A stretch of 64,000 nt of DNA, taken from the NCBI RefSeq assembly GCF_032854445.1, contig NC_088299.1:12393608-12457607 (forward strand), in the 5' to 3' direction. Each line of letters opens with the position of its first letter. Within the stretch, counting starts at the first letter, position 1. The stretch is from Liolophura sinensis (lineage: Eukaryota; Mollusca; Polyplacophora; Chitonida; Chitonidae). A model generated the notes under the pieces. The model was not told the origin of the DNA and ran no database searches. It saw nothing but the letters and a program-made list of their open reading frames with translations. A program made the position numbers and the translations under genes. This document shows positions 32,792-47,200 of this stretch, one piece after another.

Positions 32792-35700
32792 CTGTGGACA
32801 GATAAACATATGTGTTACTTGTCATTAGCACATGTGCAAGAAGATACATGTATTGTAGTGTTATTGGTAATTACCACGTATATTTTTATATTATTTAAAT
32901 TGTCGATTTGCACCGTCATTCTTCAGACTTTTTGCACTTGAAGAGAAGTATTATGGGTGGAAGTACCCGGAGTAAACCACCTTCTGGTAAGTTACTTGCA
33001 AATTTAACCACGTGAGACATAGTCCTTACGTCAGATTGCTGGGAGGCGAGGAGTCTTCAGTGAACTTCGTGTAAGAAGACACAAGAGAGGACCGTCGACC
33101 AAGGTTTGAAGGAAAAGACTGCAACTGGATTTCATTTTCATCAATTTTTTCTAGCATACACATGTAGTGTATTTCAGCGAAATCATGCGTATCAAGACAG
33201 CGAAAGTGTGCTATTTCAAAGCAAAGAGGACGCAAGGGTTTCTGGTCAGCGCAACTCTTTGTAAATTCGTTGTACAGGCTGTGTGACACTGAATGTAGTG
33301 AATACATACTACCTTGACATGTGGACTTCCAAAGTCAAGTCTGGTGCAACCACGTTTGACTCGCAAAACGTGGCACTCAGTGGAGTGAATACGTCGACAA
33401 TCGGCTGATTCTAATTGGCTTAGTGGTTTCTACACAAGAGCTTGCTTACACTGGAGCATACTCCTTACAGCGCATGAGCCGTTCTCTATTCTAACGCTAC
33501 ATCATTACCACCACTTGACATGTTTGACTTTTGGAACCCACTTTTGTACTTTTAAACAGCATTCATCATTGAATGGTTTTAGACGTCAACTGGAATCATG
33601 TTTAGCCTACTTTAGATAAAGAGACGCATGTGTCTCAAATATTAATAGACAAAAAGGTTCAGGCAGATTTTATGTTGCCTCATCATCGTGTGTGATCTTG
33701 GTGTTTTTCACATTTTCTGAATACAAATGTTTGTGAGCGGCAGTAGGGTAAACCGCGGGTAGAAAGCTTAGCATGCTATCCCGCGGAGAGCCAATTAAAT
33801 TTCAATAACCTCATTTGCTGGTTGTCGTGTTTTTTTTAACTACACACGCTAAGTAACGTCCGACAGCAAGAAATTTCCCGGAAGTAATCAATGACTTACT
33901 TTTGATTTGCGGTAAACAGTCATTTAAAATCATGCTTTTCTTGTTCAGTCCGCGACAACCCTTAACTGGTTCCAACTTTTTGCTTAAGCCATACTGGCTA
34001 GCGACGCCCTTCTTTATGGAAATCTATTAGAAACATATGGTAAGAAATAAATAAATAGATTATGACATCATCGACAAAGTAAGAAAACATCGTTCAGTTT
34101 AAACTTAAATTTCCGTCAATACAAGGCTATTAGACTAGTGTAAACAATAATATAATCAACTCTCCATATTAATGATGTAAAGAATAAAAAATGTGTGGTA
34201 TTAAAATCGTACATTTATGAAGAAGGCAACACTTCTACACAGGATGATAGCTGGAATTGCCCAAGAAATGATACGAGCAAAACATTTTGAGTTGACCATA
34301 CCATTTTGGTTTTGAATTCGAATCCGATTACAAGATATCTCTTTTGAGGCTAAGCCATCTACTGAGAGAGTTACAATAGTTAACTGCCCTTCTTCAGGTG
34401 TTGCGTGAGAAGATCTTCACATAGAGCGACAACTCTGGATTGTGAGTACTCTACCTCAGACACAAAAGCCACTGAGTGATTTCCAATTGCTTTTCCATAA
34501 GCACCAAACATTTTCCGCTGCTTAACCGGTTCTGGTGTTGGGATGGAAGCGTTTGGCATACCTGTAAACCCAAACATTTTCAAAGTCATAATTCAAAGTC
34601 AATCACGTTTAGCAACAGAAAAAAATACAAACACTGATAAAATTTTTATAGTAGAAAACAAATGGAAAACAGATAAATGCGTCACCGAAAAACACACCAA
34701 AAATTATTTTTACTTTTTGTTTTCATTTTTAAACTGAATTAAATGCGATCAAAAGCTGAACTTCTGCGCTGAAATTTTTTGTGGAGATGTTAAAAAGGTA
34801 TCTTATTTCTATTTTCTCTTTTATACCTTTATTCAATTTTCAGACGTCATTATGTAACAAAAAGCCATCCATAACTGCATTATTATTATTCAGTCACAAA
34901 AATGTGTAAAACAAAAAGCAATATTACTCCAGTAATGCAGTATAAAATATAGGAAGTATTTGCAGCACGATGGACACGACGTTAACAATCTATGCGTCGA
35001 AACAGACATTCGTATACCAGCCGTCGACTAATAAGGACGTTTGAGGTCAATAATAATTGACCTCAAATAATAATTCGTATATAAAGTCAGAAAAAAGGCC
35101 GGAATCATGCAAAGAGAAGCAGTCAGCAGTTTTCAATGACGTTGAAAAGACGCAAGGTATGTTCTGTGCGACTGAGTGAAATCAGTATCCAAATCGTGTA
35201 CCATGCTAGAATGTTAGTTGTCGATAACAAAATGTGTATCTGGGTTGCACTTTGATTACAACTGTTCATATATCCAACGAGGCGATCTAATTCAACGCGA
35301 TGAATATACAGCCCCTAGCATCAGGTTAAGAGGCACCAGACACAACCATGAAGCAGAGCACCATAGATTCGACCGGCAAAAGTGAAGGTGTAGAATAATG
35401 GTAGATTTGGATAATGTGTTTTCCCTTTCAGTGTACAACTGACCCATCTGTGCCCAGGCTATTTGTCCTCCTTTGATGATCATCTCAGGCTTGGCGCCGA
35501 AGAAGGCAGGCTTCCAGAGTACCAAATCGGCAAGCTTCCCTATCTGAAAACGACGAAGGTATAAACGAAGTGAGTGGAATAGAATTTGAGTACATGGTGA
35601 TTATTGGGGCACAGATCATGTGATGCGAAATCCCGTTTCTCATCGTGAATGTTTTACAAAATGATACGACTGACACGTGAACACATCATACATCATAAAT

Positions 35701-38700
35701 CTCGATATAAGCGTGATTTCACCTCATTCTCAAATAGAACCAATCCTACTTCCTTCGTCAGGTCGAGATATCAGATCTATATACATATGATCCATTTTGG
35801 GGGGGCCGGACTCCTTTCAGAGGTCAACCCATCGTTTGATTCAGAATATATTTATTTATTTGATCGGTATTTATGCCGTACTCAAGAAAATATTTCCCTT
35901 ATACGACGGAGGCCAGAAGTATGGGGGGAAGAAACCTGAGAGGGCCCGAGGAAACCCACGACCATCCGCAGATGCTGACAGACCTTCCCACGGATGACCG
36001 GAGAGGAAGCCAGCAATAGCCTGATTTGAACTCACAGCGACTGATTTGGTGAGAGATCATTGTGTTACGCTAGCACGCCATCTAATCGGCCACGGAGGAC
36101 CCTCCCACTAAAGATGCACATTCTCTCTTTCCGCGCATGGTACCATACAGCTGTCAGACTGGTTGTGCATTTACACAACCCTTCCTCGACAGTACAGCAC
36201 TTTAAGACCTCTTAAATACCGTGTTCTCCTTTTGTCCCACTATTCAGACAGTTAATTTGAAAGAAAACGCTGACCACCAATAATAGCATAACAAACAGAT
36301 GTTGCATATGATGGCAAAGTGATATTATTGTTTATATTGTCCGCTAGTCATTCATGTATAGTAAGATTTGATAAGTAAAACATTCTTGAGTACAGTGTGA
36401 ACACAACTCAAATAAATAATAAAGAAATTTATAAATCAGAGAGCGCAATGCGCAATATTAACATATGCCAACTGACCTCCACAGATCCGATCACATGAGC
36501 CATACCGTGAGTAATAGCTGGGTTAATCGTGTATTTCGCAATGTACCGTCTTACTCGAAGGTTGTCGTTGTTACCCTGAAAAAGATAAGACGCTACATAG
36601 TTGTAACCGATTTGCGGTCCCAGGCTGAGAGGCATGCGCATTTCAAAAGTACCCCCCCCCCCCTCCACCGCAACAAACCACAACTCTCCGCGCAATCAAG
36701 AACGAGAAGTACACCATTCGTCCCAAAAAACAACACCTCCAAAAGAGCTACTACTGGCAGCATCAAATAATAGCTTTATATGATTCAACAGGAATTGGGA
36801 CACAAAAATAAACAATCAAAAGGACAATAAAAATATACAAAACTGCCCATAATGTCAGAATACAGTCGTTACGTCACCTCCTCCTCCGGAAGAGCTCCTC
36901 TGAACCGTTTCATCTTGTCTGCTGTCTGCCAGGTCCGCGTTACAACCTCACCAATTCTGCCCATTGCCTATAAATAACATGTAATGTCGTAAATGCAATA
37001 TAGCAAAAGGAATATAACTATATGCGTGGGTTAGCAACTTGGATCGAACAATTCAAGATTTCCTGCAAGAGCCAGCGAAGTTTGTGCTATCTAAATCGCA
37101 CATACTGGCCACTTTGTGAGGTGAAGGTGTCCCCCAGTCCACAACGAAAAGCCAGTCTGTCAAAATTCAACAAGATGTACTCTATTAGATGGTTTAACGT
37201 AAGCATAGACAAGTACTTGTTTTAGCGGAATTATAACATAATGCCTTATGCTACGCTCCATACACATTTGTCTGTTAATTTGTAATAAATGATGTGAAAG
37301 AAATATTAATTAATCTGTACTTTTCCACACTTGCCTATCGTTTAACATTGTAGCTATCCTTCCGAATAATTAATATGGGACGCCGTTAAGTAAGGCTAAC
37401 TAGGATCTTACATAGGCGACGTGTTGAATAAAACAGCTACGTAGGCACCTACGTTGTATATTTTACAGTTGCAATCAAAGTGAAACTGAAATACGTATTT
37501 CCAGTCACAACTTACAAAGTGCCATGGTATTCCATGTGGATACTGATGGAATTTACCACCCGAGAAAACTGTTAACTGCTTTTAAATCCTTAACACGAAA
37601 GTCTTTGGCATATTTACATAATCAACTAGCATCGAAAGTTCTGCAACATCTGGATAACTTCTGGATACTTTGATAGTCGAAACTACTAAGACTAATTTAT
37701 AACACTGGTAAGTCAAGCAGGCTATATGACTTAGAGCATAGACAGTAAAACCAGATGAAACCAACATGTTGATAACGTCGTGGAGAATGTAGATACCTGT
37801 GAATCCGAAGCCATCATGCTGATAGCCCCTATATCGTGGAGAATGTCCTCGGCAGCAATCGTCTCCGCTCGGATACGGGACTCGGCAAAAGCGACGTCCT
37901 CCGGGAGGTTTCTGTAAAAAAAAAAGATCCCTGCATAAATGGAAATGTTAAAGAGGTTTCGTCATGTCTGCCGATGATGTGAAACAAGAATTTGACATCA
38001 TGAATAAGGGGTAAAAATATTGCAAGGAATGTCCGTCTTTGTAACTAGTTAACTGTTTTAATCAATGACAAGCCCGCTTATCTTAGAAATTGACATAAAA
38101 TCAAAATGTAACAGTTCGTCATTCCCGAAAAACTAATGGGTAGATGAGCGGCCATGCGGACGGACGGACGGACAGACGGACGGACATGATCACCACAAGC
38201 TATAGACAATGAACAAAATCACACATGCAGCACAATCCTCTCTATAATTACATATGCCTAGAACACATCGAAAGGACCCATTCCTGAAGTTAATCTGGAA
38301 AACAGTTCAGTTCAATTCGTTCACTTGTCGGACATGACTGATTTGTCTTGCTCGACTTATTTATCTGACTTGACTTATTTGCTCGACACATTTGTCTGAC
38401 TTGACTATCTTACAGGACTTGAATGTTTGGTCAAACGTCACTCGTTTGTCTCACTTGAGTCGTAATTGACTCTCCTCACTTGTATGACTTGACTCATTTG
38501 TCTGACTACACTCATTTATTGTACCTGACTCATTTATCAGACTTGACTCACTTGTCCAGATGATGACACACCATCAACATGTCCAGATGCTCATCGATAG
38601 TGTTTTTCGTGTATGGTCGGGTGGGATTTGTAGACGACGGTAAGACGTTAGCCTCTCCACACACTTTCATGATGTCAGGCGCGTGACCACCACCAGCGCC

Positions 38701-41700
38701 CTCTGAGTGGTAAGTATGGATTGTCCGCCCCTTAAAAGCATCAATGGAATGTTCGACGCATGCGCTTTCATTCAAGGTGTCGGTGTGAATGAGAGTCTGA
38801 AAAGAATGGTGAGGGAAGTCAGTTTCGCATCGTCACCTGTATGATACGTCATGACGTTGTGTCACTTTATCTCTGTGAGGTACATCCGTCGTACACAGGT
38901 GGCCATGTAAGTGTGCAGCGAGCAGCAACCCTCATACACGTCGGTACTGCTACGAATGTCCTGTTAGGTATTTTACATTTATTTTAGCAATTAATTATAA
39001 GATATTCTGTTATCATTGCTGCTGTTTTATTTTAGTAAAATTGAGTCAAAGTTCTCTTTGGGAAACGAGGGAAAAGAAGAATTGACGAAATAATCAGCAA
39101 AATGTGGAGACTATAGCATATACGTCAGCGAATTATAACAGACACGGTGAAATAACGGTTTCCTCATATCTGAATTAAAACGAAAGGTTAGGGTTATCGT
39201 ATCGGTACGTGTACATGCACGTAGCCTTGAGGTATTTTATTATACATATGCCCTACATAATTCGATATTTGATCAGTGGCTAACTCCGTATTTATCGGAT
39301 AATTTCTTGTCCTCCCAGATGAGTACCTGTATGTCATATTTTTCGGCCACTCGGAGGCAAGCATCAATGGCAGAAGGTGTCGTCCCCCAGTCTTCGTGAA
39401 GCTTCAACCTAAAATCAAAACAATAATATTTAACTGATTTTCACTGATTGACTGATCAAGGACAAGTTTTGGTTTTTACAAATCGTATCAGCTAAGCAAA
39501 CAACACGAACAAATCAATACATGTATCACTGCTCAAACCAAGTAGGCTATACTTACATAGTGTGTCATATTAAAGGGAAATAACTCTGGTTTAATTACCA
39601 GGATCTTTCTCAAACGCTGGAAACGAGGATGAGCCGGATGATCATATAGGTAAACATACACTTTAAGGGTAGATCTTTTTCCACCTCACAACTCACCAAA
39701 GGAAAAACCAGAAAAAATATTGCTTTAATGTCTATCGTATATATAAGGAGACTGATGTCAACACGCAACCACCAAAATGAGTGTCACTATTGAGTTTTAC
39801 ACACACGAAAGACTTTCGTTTTGTTTTACTGTTTTTTTTCTTTCGTGGGAGGTCATTTTCTTTACCCAGCTGCCCCGGCAACGATCTGGTCCTCAAGGTC
39901 GACGGCCAAACTGTCCGATTTAGAAGAGTTTCCTTTTCCGGTAAATCCAAAGTTAAGCGGAAAGGCGTCGGTACTTTGCAGCATGTGACTGAAGAGCGAA
40001 AAATTAACATGATCAACAATTGGCAAAACAAAATTGAACACAACAGATATTATATAAATAAGATGTGAACATAAAGCGCCTTATTTAAGCATTGCCCTGT
40101 GCGCCTTTTTCACACATAGAAAATAGCCTGTACAAACATAATGATGAAGTAGGTTAGGTAACGTCTTCATCCACTTCGACTTGGTGCACAGATACACGGG
40201 TTCAAATAAGTGTCACGTGATCATCAAGTGTACGTGTATTCATACCGTAGCATAACAGATTATATATTATCCCATAAATATATAAAATGTAATTAAATAA
40301 ATATATTTATTTATTTATTCGATTAGTGTTTTGGGCCGTTTTCAAGAATCTTTCACTTATGCGATGGCGGCCATAAACATGGGAAAGAGAAATCCACCAC
40401 CTTTCCACGTACGGTCAAGCAGGAAGCCAGCATGAGTTGCATAGACTCGAACTCACAGCGGTCGCTTTAGTGAGAGGGTTGTGGATCACTGAGCCGCTCT
40501 GGCACACTAACCACGGAGGCCCCTTTAAGGTATACGAATACACATGGGGACATGTTCAAATAACATAGCATGTGGTCACACCATCCCAGTCAGGCTGTAC
40601 AACACGTATACACAGCATACGGTAACCTTGTTACCACTTGCTGCAGTAGGTTCATTACACGCACACGCAAAATCTGCGTCATTTTAATGTTTTCTTCTCC
40701 TTACATTAAAATAACCGTGCTGAGACAATCCTACAGACTGACAAATTATCTGTAACTTAAAAGGCCTATCTCGCATCTTACACCATTAATAGGAAGAGAT
40801 GTTAATCTACTCTTACAATAACCCCATTCTTGATCTAGTTATGTACTTTACTTTTAACTTTAGCATCTCTATTAGTTGCTCTGTCGTTCTGTCGCTTGGC
40901 TGTCTGTTTGACTGTCTGTCAGATTTCCTACGTCAAAGCTGCCTTTTAACATAGGCCACTGATTTGCCGTGGGGCCTGAGTGTAAAAGGACACGAAAACA
41001 TTATCCGCGATATCATAGCTATTGCGAATATGCGCTTGTCTTTTGAGAGAGTTCAGCACAAATATGTATTTCATATTTACATATACAGGGGTACTGAGCA
41101 CACGTCTTGCTGACGGGTTAATATGATTCTAACGATAAGCCTTAATTTACTAGGTTTGACTAATTAACATACCGAATATGATTGGGTCCGGGCGAGCACG
41201 TGGTCGCATTGGTTCCCGTAGCGGGTCCAGTGCCCCCACCATACATAGTTGTTATCCCGGAAGCAATGGCCTCCCTGCAGAGCTGAGGGCAGATGAAGTG
41301 GACGTGACAGTCCAGGGCCCCGGCCGTCAACAACTGACCCTCTCCGGCAATAGCCTCAGTGCAGGCTCCCACCACCAACCCCTGCACGAAGGGAAATATT
41401 TTTATCATTTGTTCTTCAACTCCCTACGTCACGCGCGACGTTACTTTACTTTAATCGAGACCATTAATCAGAAGTAACTTGTAACTTCAAACTAGAATAC
41501 GTAAACGAAATACTTTAAATACCTTCGCATTTTCACTAGTTTGTTTGAACAGAGTTAAATTCATTCAAATAGAGTATTCCATTTTAAGGGGACTTTATAT
41601 ATGGAACATAATGGTAGTGTTGGTCATCAGAAGCCTACCCACTTAGCTCTAACTCAAGTTTTGTTATAGTTCTTACATAGTACATCTACATAGTACAGAA

Positions 41701-44239
41701 AACACGTCACAAGAACTACTTGTCATTGGCCAAATGTAAACGACAAAGTGGAAAAGTCCCTGCCTGGTCACTGACCAATGTTAAATTGCTCCACAAAGAC
41801 GACCACTGAAGTAAAAATATTTACATGCTCTCATTTCTATTCCAGAAAGATTGAAAAATCTGTTAAGGTATTTGTAGATATCCGCTCCTTTAGGCATTCT
41901 CAAACTAACTCAGTGTTAAGTAAATGTACAAGTAAATTTGCACTTATAATATTTTTCTCTATATACGTGTAATAGGGGTTATATGTGTGTAATAGGGTCT
42001 TCCCGCTTGGATCTAGGCCACTAGCATAAGCAAACAGAATTGTATGCCGTCATTATTGGCTTAGTCGCCTTACCTGAAAATTTGAAACAGGTTTACAAAT
42101 AAATGTTAAAGGTTCAGTAAGATTCTCTGTTTGCAGTTCATTTCTATTTTGAACAGGTCTGCTACATGAGCGTTCTGATTAATTCTTGTTCCAGATTCGG
42201 TTAAAGTCATATTCCTCGACATCGCATGCACGGCTCTCTATACTGGCTTTTCATCTTTGCCACCACTCTAGGCTCGAATCTAAGGACTTCAAGTGCCTGT
42301 TAAATCGTATTGTGCATACTAAGAAAAAAGTTTGTTTGCTATAAAGGATACATGAAAAGCTTGCTTTTTATTTCTTCATGTGGACTTCAGGATTTGTCCT
42401 AACATATATACAAGAGTACAAGAAGTTTCGCAGTTTTCTGCTTAAAGCCTAAAATGGCTTTATTCAAAAGTATAAAGGCCCGGAAATAATATAACCTACA
42501 GACGTAGACGATGATAGGTGTCCTAACTAGGTGTTAGGAGGAACTGTCCGAATGGATTGGGGAAGGGCGTTAAGGTGGTCCCACATTCCCAGTAGGTTCA
42601 TCAATAACGTCATTTCCGAAAATTAAGAGATATAAAATATGTCTTAAAAACAAAATTTTGTCCCTGTTTTTTGGCATAACTTTCTACGTCTCACTTAAAA
42701 CCATAACTTCCGATTTATAAATCCTTTACATGTACCCTTTAACATCACTTAATGTTTCACCACCTTACCTTGGACTTGTTCATGATTTTTGTCCACAATT
42801 TATACTATAGCGGCTGTTGTGATGCAATGCGGTCATATGCGCTGTGCCGCATGCGCTGTCGGGAAGTACACATGATAGGGTTGTTCGACTGTATGCAGAG
42901 CACTTATGACAGAGTCTTACTGTTCAAACTGAATGGCCTGTTACAGCCGGGTTTTTTTTGTGTGCTCCACTTTATCGCTGAATACTTGTTTCGAATTTTA
43001 ATACCAGTCACAATGAACGCCTATTCCCGCCTATTCCCGCCTATTTTTTAATCGGCCCTTTTTACTGTAAATCATGTCTTTTGATTTGAATAATAGCCGA
43101 CAAAATGTGATGTGATTTCCTGAAATCTTCTTATTTTTTCTATAGCTTAAATTATACATACACAAAAGAAACCCGACTCTTTTTTTTAAATTAAGTATTA
43201 AGTTTTCACACTGTTGTGAAAATAACTTTGTTTACTTACTGGAGTCACGCCTTCCATCACGTCTGGGTTACCAGCTTTTCCAATGCCAGCAATTTTACCA
43301 TCCTGAAAAGATAAAGAAAACCATTTGCCTCTTGGATGAACTCTGACACATTACTCTGTAAGCTACGCTCCGCCCCCGTCTGCATTTGAGTATTAATGAT
43401 CATATTAAAGTGACTCAATATGAGCTTTACGCAAGACGCTATTTCCATCTAGTTTTGCTAATGGGCATATGTGTATCTTACCTTAATCCCTACATCCGCT
43501 TTGATAACTCCTGCCACAGCGTCCACGATAAGGGCGTTGGTTATGACAGTATCTAGAGCCTTGGAGGCAGGGATATTAGCGGCCTGACCCATGCCTTCAC
43601 GCAGGACCTAGGGTAGAAAGTCATTGAATCACATCAGTAAAATCCCCCTATGACACTGTGACATAGGGTAGGAGATTAATGACTGATTTGTATGAACATT
43701 TTTTGGAGCAATTATATCCCTCGAGCTTAATCCAGTTAGAAAGTCAATGCCACAATAGACAATTTAAAATTCAAGTAAGCATCATCGGATAGACTGTTTA
43801 CAACTATATCTAAGAGCACTTTTATCCATATTTTTACACTTCTTAAACTGAAATTAAATGCGACCATACGTATGTTTGAATTCTAAAGTGGACTTTGTGG
43901 ACCATTCTGTCAAAGACCATGGCGTCAGGTCACGTTTCACATTATCTAAGTAATATTTTTCGAGGATAATAGGAGCTATTCTAACATTAAACGCTGTGTT
44001 TAAAGGAAAAAAAAAACTCTTGTGACGTCACCTCAATCTACATGTATAACACCAGTTACATGGTTCACAAAGCTAACCACAGAATTCAAAATATTTAAAT
44101 GCATTTAACTCTAATGCATTTAAAACATCTGCAAGAAGTAGATGGAAGTGTTTTTAGGCATAGTTTTCAGTTATCCACTCCGTGAGCCTTGCTTCATTTC
44201 CTCCTGCCTTTCACGTTAAGACTTTACATGATCAAATAA

Positions 44240-44271
<32 letters not shown>

Positions 44272-47200
44272 ATAAACCGATAGGCCTACTCCATTGTCCA
44301 GGATGAATAAACCACGATCAGTCTCTCTTGTTGTCTCGACATTTAATGACACCTTAAGGCTGTAAGCTTCTGAAATGTACACGTTGTGAGCTATTTGGAC
44401 GTCAGGAGTAGAGTTTACCTTTCCACCGCCGAATTTACATTCATCTCCGTACACAGTGCAGTCTTTCTCCACTTCTATGATCAATGATGTATCACCCAGC
44501 CGCACCTTAGTTGATGTAAGAATTTAAACAATGAAATTCATATCAGTATTTTCGACCAAAAGCATGAGCACTGTGAATATACATGACATTTGGGGATCAA
44601 TGTTGTCGCGATGAAACAAGCTCATGCACTATGAAGTAAATGCTGAGCTTTTGTCATCACAGGAATTTTGCATATGCAAGTTACTGCCCCTGCGTCGAGT
44701 GTTTTAATAAATGCCGAGGCTTATAAACACGATGTCTAGTCCCTAGAATGATAAGAAAACACAAGAGAATTTTATCCTCCATTTACGAATCAGTTTTAGA
44801 AGGAAATGAAAATATTCAGTTCCTGCCATTGTGGCAATAGGGCCGTCGTTTATTCGTGTGGTGTAAAACAATCTGGTGACTTATCTCGCGTCTTAATTAG
44901 TAAATTAGTTAAATATATAATACACCTTGGATTTTGCAAATTGGAATAAAAATAGACTTCATTTTGGGGAAAAGGGTCGTTTGACACCTATTCATAAGCA
45001 TGCATATATACAAGTTCTGAAATTCAGAAAGGGGAACAGACTGTAACGTTAAACTAATACTAGTTCTAGGTAAAGGAAAAAAACCGGCTGGGTTTGCATC
45101 AGTTTCTACATTTAATAAGACAGGAAGATATGCAAATAGTTTACACGTCAAATCACAAAGACATCCTATTGCCTCGCAAACGTCAGAAAACCATAATTGT
45201 CCCTACGTCTATAGAAATATCTCTGCACCCACGAACTTATGTAATAAGCGATAATAAACTCAGCATAGCCCTTAACGAAATACGTGTATTTTATCAGAAG
45301 ATCATTTTAGCTTCAATTTACGCTTGTAACATGGCATATTCCTATCCTGTGCTGAATTACTAATCCTTTCAAATCGCCTATATGTGGAAGTTACAGCCAA
45401 ATCTAAACCCACGACATTTAGGAAAAGTCTTAATCACCTTGTCCCCAACTGTGGGTCCGTAAATGCTCGCGTAAGTGTCTCGTGGTATGGTAGCAGTACT
45501 TTTCATTTCCCTTACGGAAGTCTGCAAAAAATGCGAATGGTTTTTTGTGTTTAAACAACATCATTAGACAAAGGAACACGCACGAATTATTGAAGCATAT
45601 AGTGGCATGTATAAATATAAGATTTAACTTTCAGTGTTAAGTACACGTGCCATAATTATTTTAAGCGTACATCGTATTTTTTTTTCTGTCTTTTTGTATT
45701 AAGTGCCAAGTTTTAAGAGCAAAATACAACGTGAAAACATCATTTATAATTAATTCTTGCATTACTTTTTATCGATGTTGTCCTTCAGATGACGTTAAAA
45801 CCCCTCTGATGACAAAGAGAGACAAATGAAAAATTTCAAAAATCCACCATTTCTCGTATCTACCTCAGGAACATGACGGAAGCCCATCTTGACGGCTTTG
45901 TCCACAATTTGTTTGACTTTCTTGAGATCGACTTTTCCATCACACAGGCCATTGCCACCTCGTACAATTCTGCCAGAACAAAAATAACACTATTACATCT
46001 GTAAATCTAAATTTCAAGTATATGCATACCATTCATTTCCAGATATAATACTATATTTTGACATTAGCCATGGCCTTAAACTAAGCACATGGCAATATTT
46101 CCGTTATATTACCCCAGAGCGTCAATTCCTTAGACCCTAACTAGCTCAGATGGTAAAGAGCCCGCAGGAACACTAAACGATTATCAGACCCTTGACCAAT
46201 GAGGTCATGTGTTCGAATCCAACTCTGGCTGTTTCAGCTACTGCATTAAATCCAGTGGCGCATGTAGATAACTTCCTACGAGCTCTCCAGTTTCCACAAC
46301 CAATAAACTCCATGATTTTGTGCAAAACATTAAACAACAATCAAACAAATAAATAAGTCAAAACCAAAAAACTTCAAAAAATTTTGACCTATATGCATAG
46401 ATTTTTTGCAACACCCTACTATACATCAGGCAACATCAGATTAATAGTTCACAAATTGTGAAATTGCAGAAAATGATGATCTCTGGATGACGTACATTCG
46501 GGACCATGCAGGTTGGATCTAAGTCAAGACTTTGATGTTAATTCCTTCAGTGTGTCTTTCAACATGTGCACTGGATCACAGAAGTCCTTTGTTGCACATC
46601 CAACAAGGCCACGAGTGCAGGTCGTCGATACTCCATGTTTTGCCACATACGTGTACTACTATGTCCTATAATGGTTAAGTAACAACCTGCCATGCTAAAG
46701 TTCATTTCCGTCATGGCTATACCGACTTACTTGTTCCCTGATATTTCCACCAAGCTCACAACTTTCGTCTCCCCTGGCTCGAACCTCACAGCGGTACCAG
46801 CCGGCACATTCTGAATTAAAATCAAAGTGTCATTACTAAAGTGAAGGACAGCTCCTGACTAATGTTTATGTCCACTGAAAGACTACCATTCAAAGTATCT
46901 TGAACTGGCATTAAGTATTTTTCAACCCGGTTAAAGTTTAGTGAAACTTCGTTTTGACACAGCTTCAGCACGTCTCCATTACTCTAGCTCTCTAACGTCG
47001 AAAGTATTTTCCTTATAATAGTCTAAGTAGTAGCCTAGTTGTGGACTTTGGCGATGAAGACCCCAGTGATAAATATAGTATTCTCGGAAATTGGACATAC
47101 TGGTCGAATATTTCTTCCTCTGCTTGAACTGTTGCTACAGCAGGCCAACTATATCATTCACAAGGAAATCCAGTGACCCTGTTTCAATACTCTAGCTGCA

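Noticed and set aside
34380..34454. Continuation of the urease exon 21 frame to a stop at 34380
   Set aside because: The family sequence diverges right at a GT donor (34454), and the true continuation is the phase-matched exon at 34023-33900.
39781..40068. 95-codon plus-strand frame
   Set aside because: It is the shadow of urease exon 14 on the minus strand plus flanking intron.
46138..46230. Possible tRNA gene
   Set aside because: A and B boxes are present, but no acceptor stem or proper cloverleaf closes; the (AAATA) tail and a related copy at 50.6 kb show it is a SINE head.
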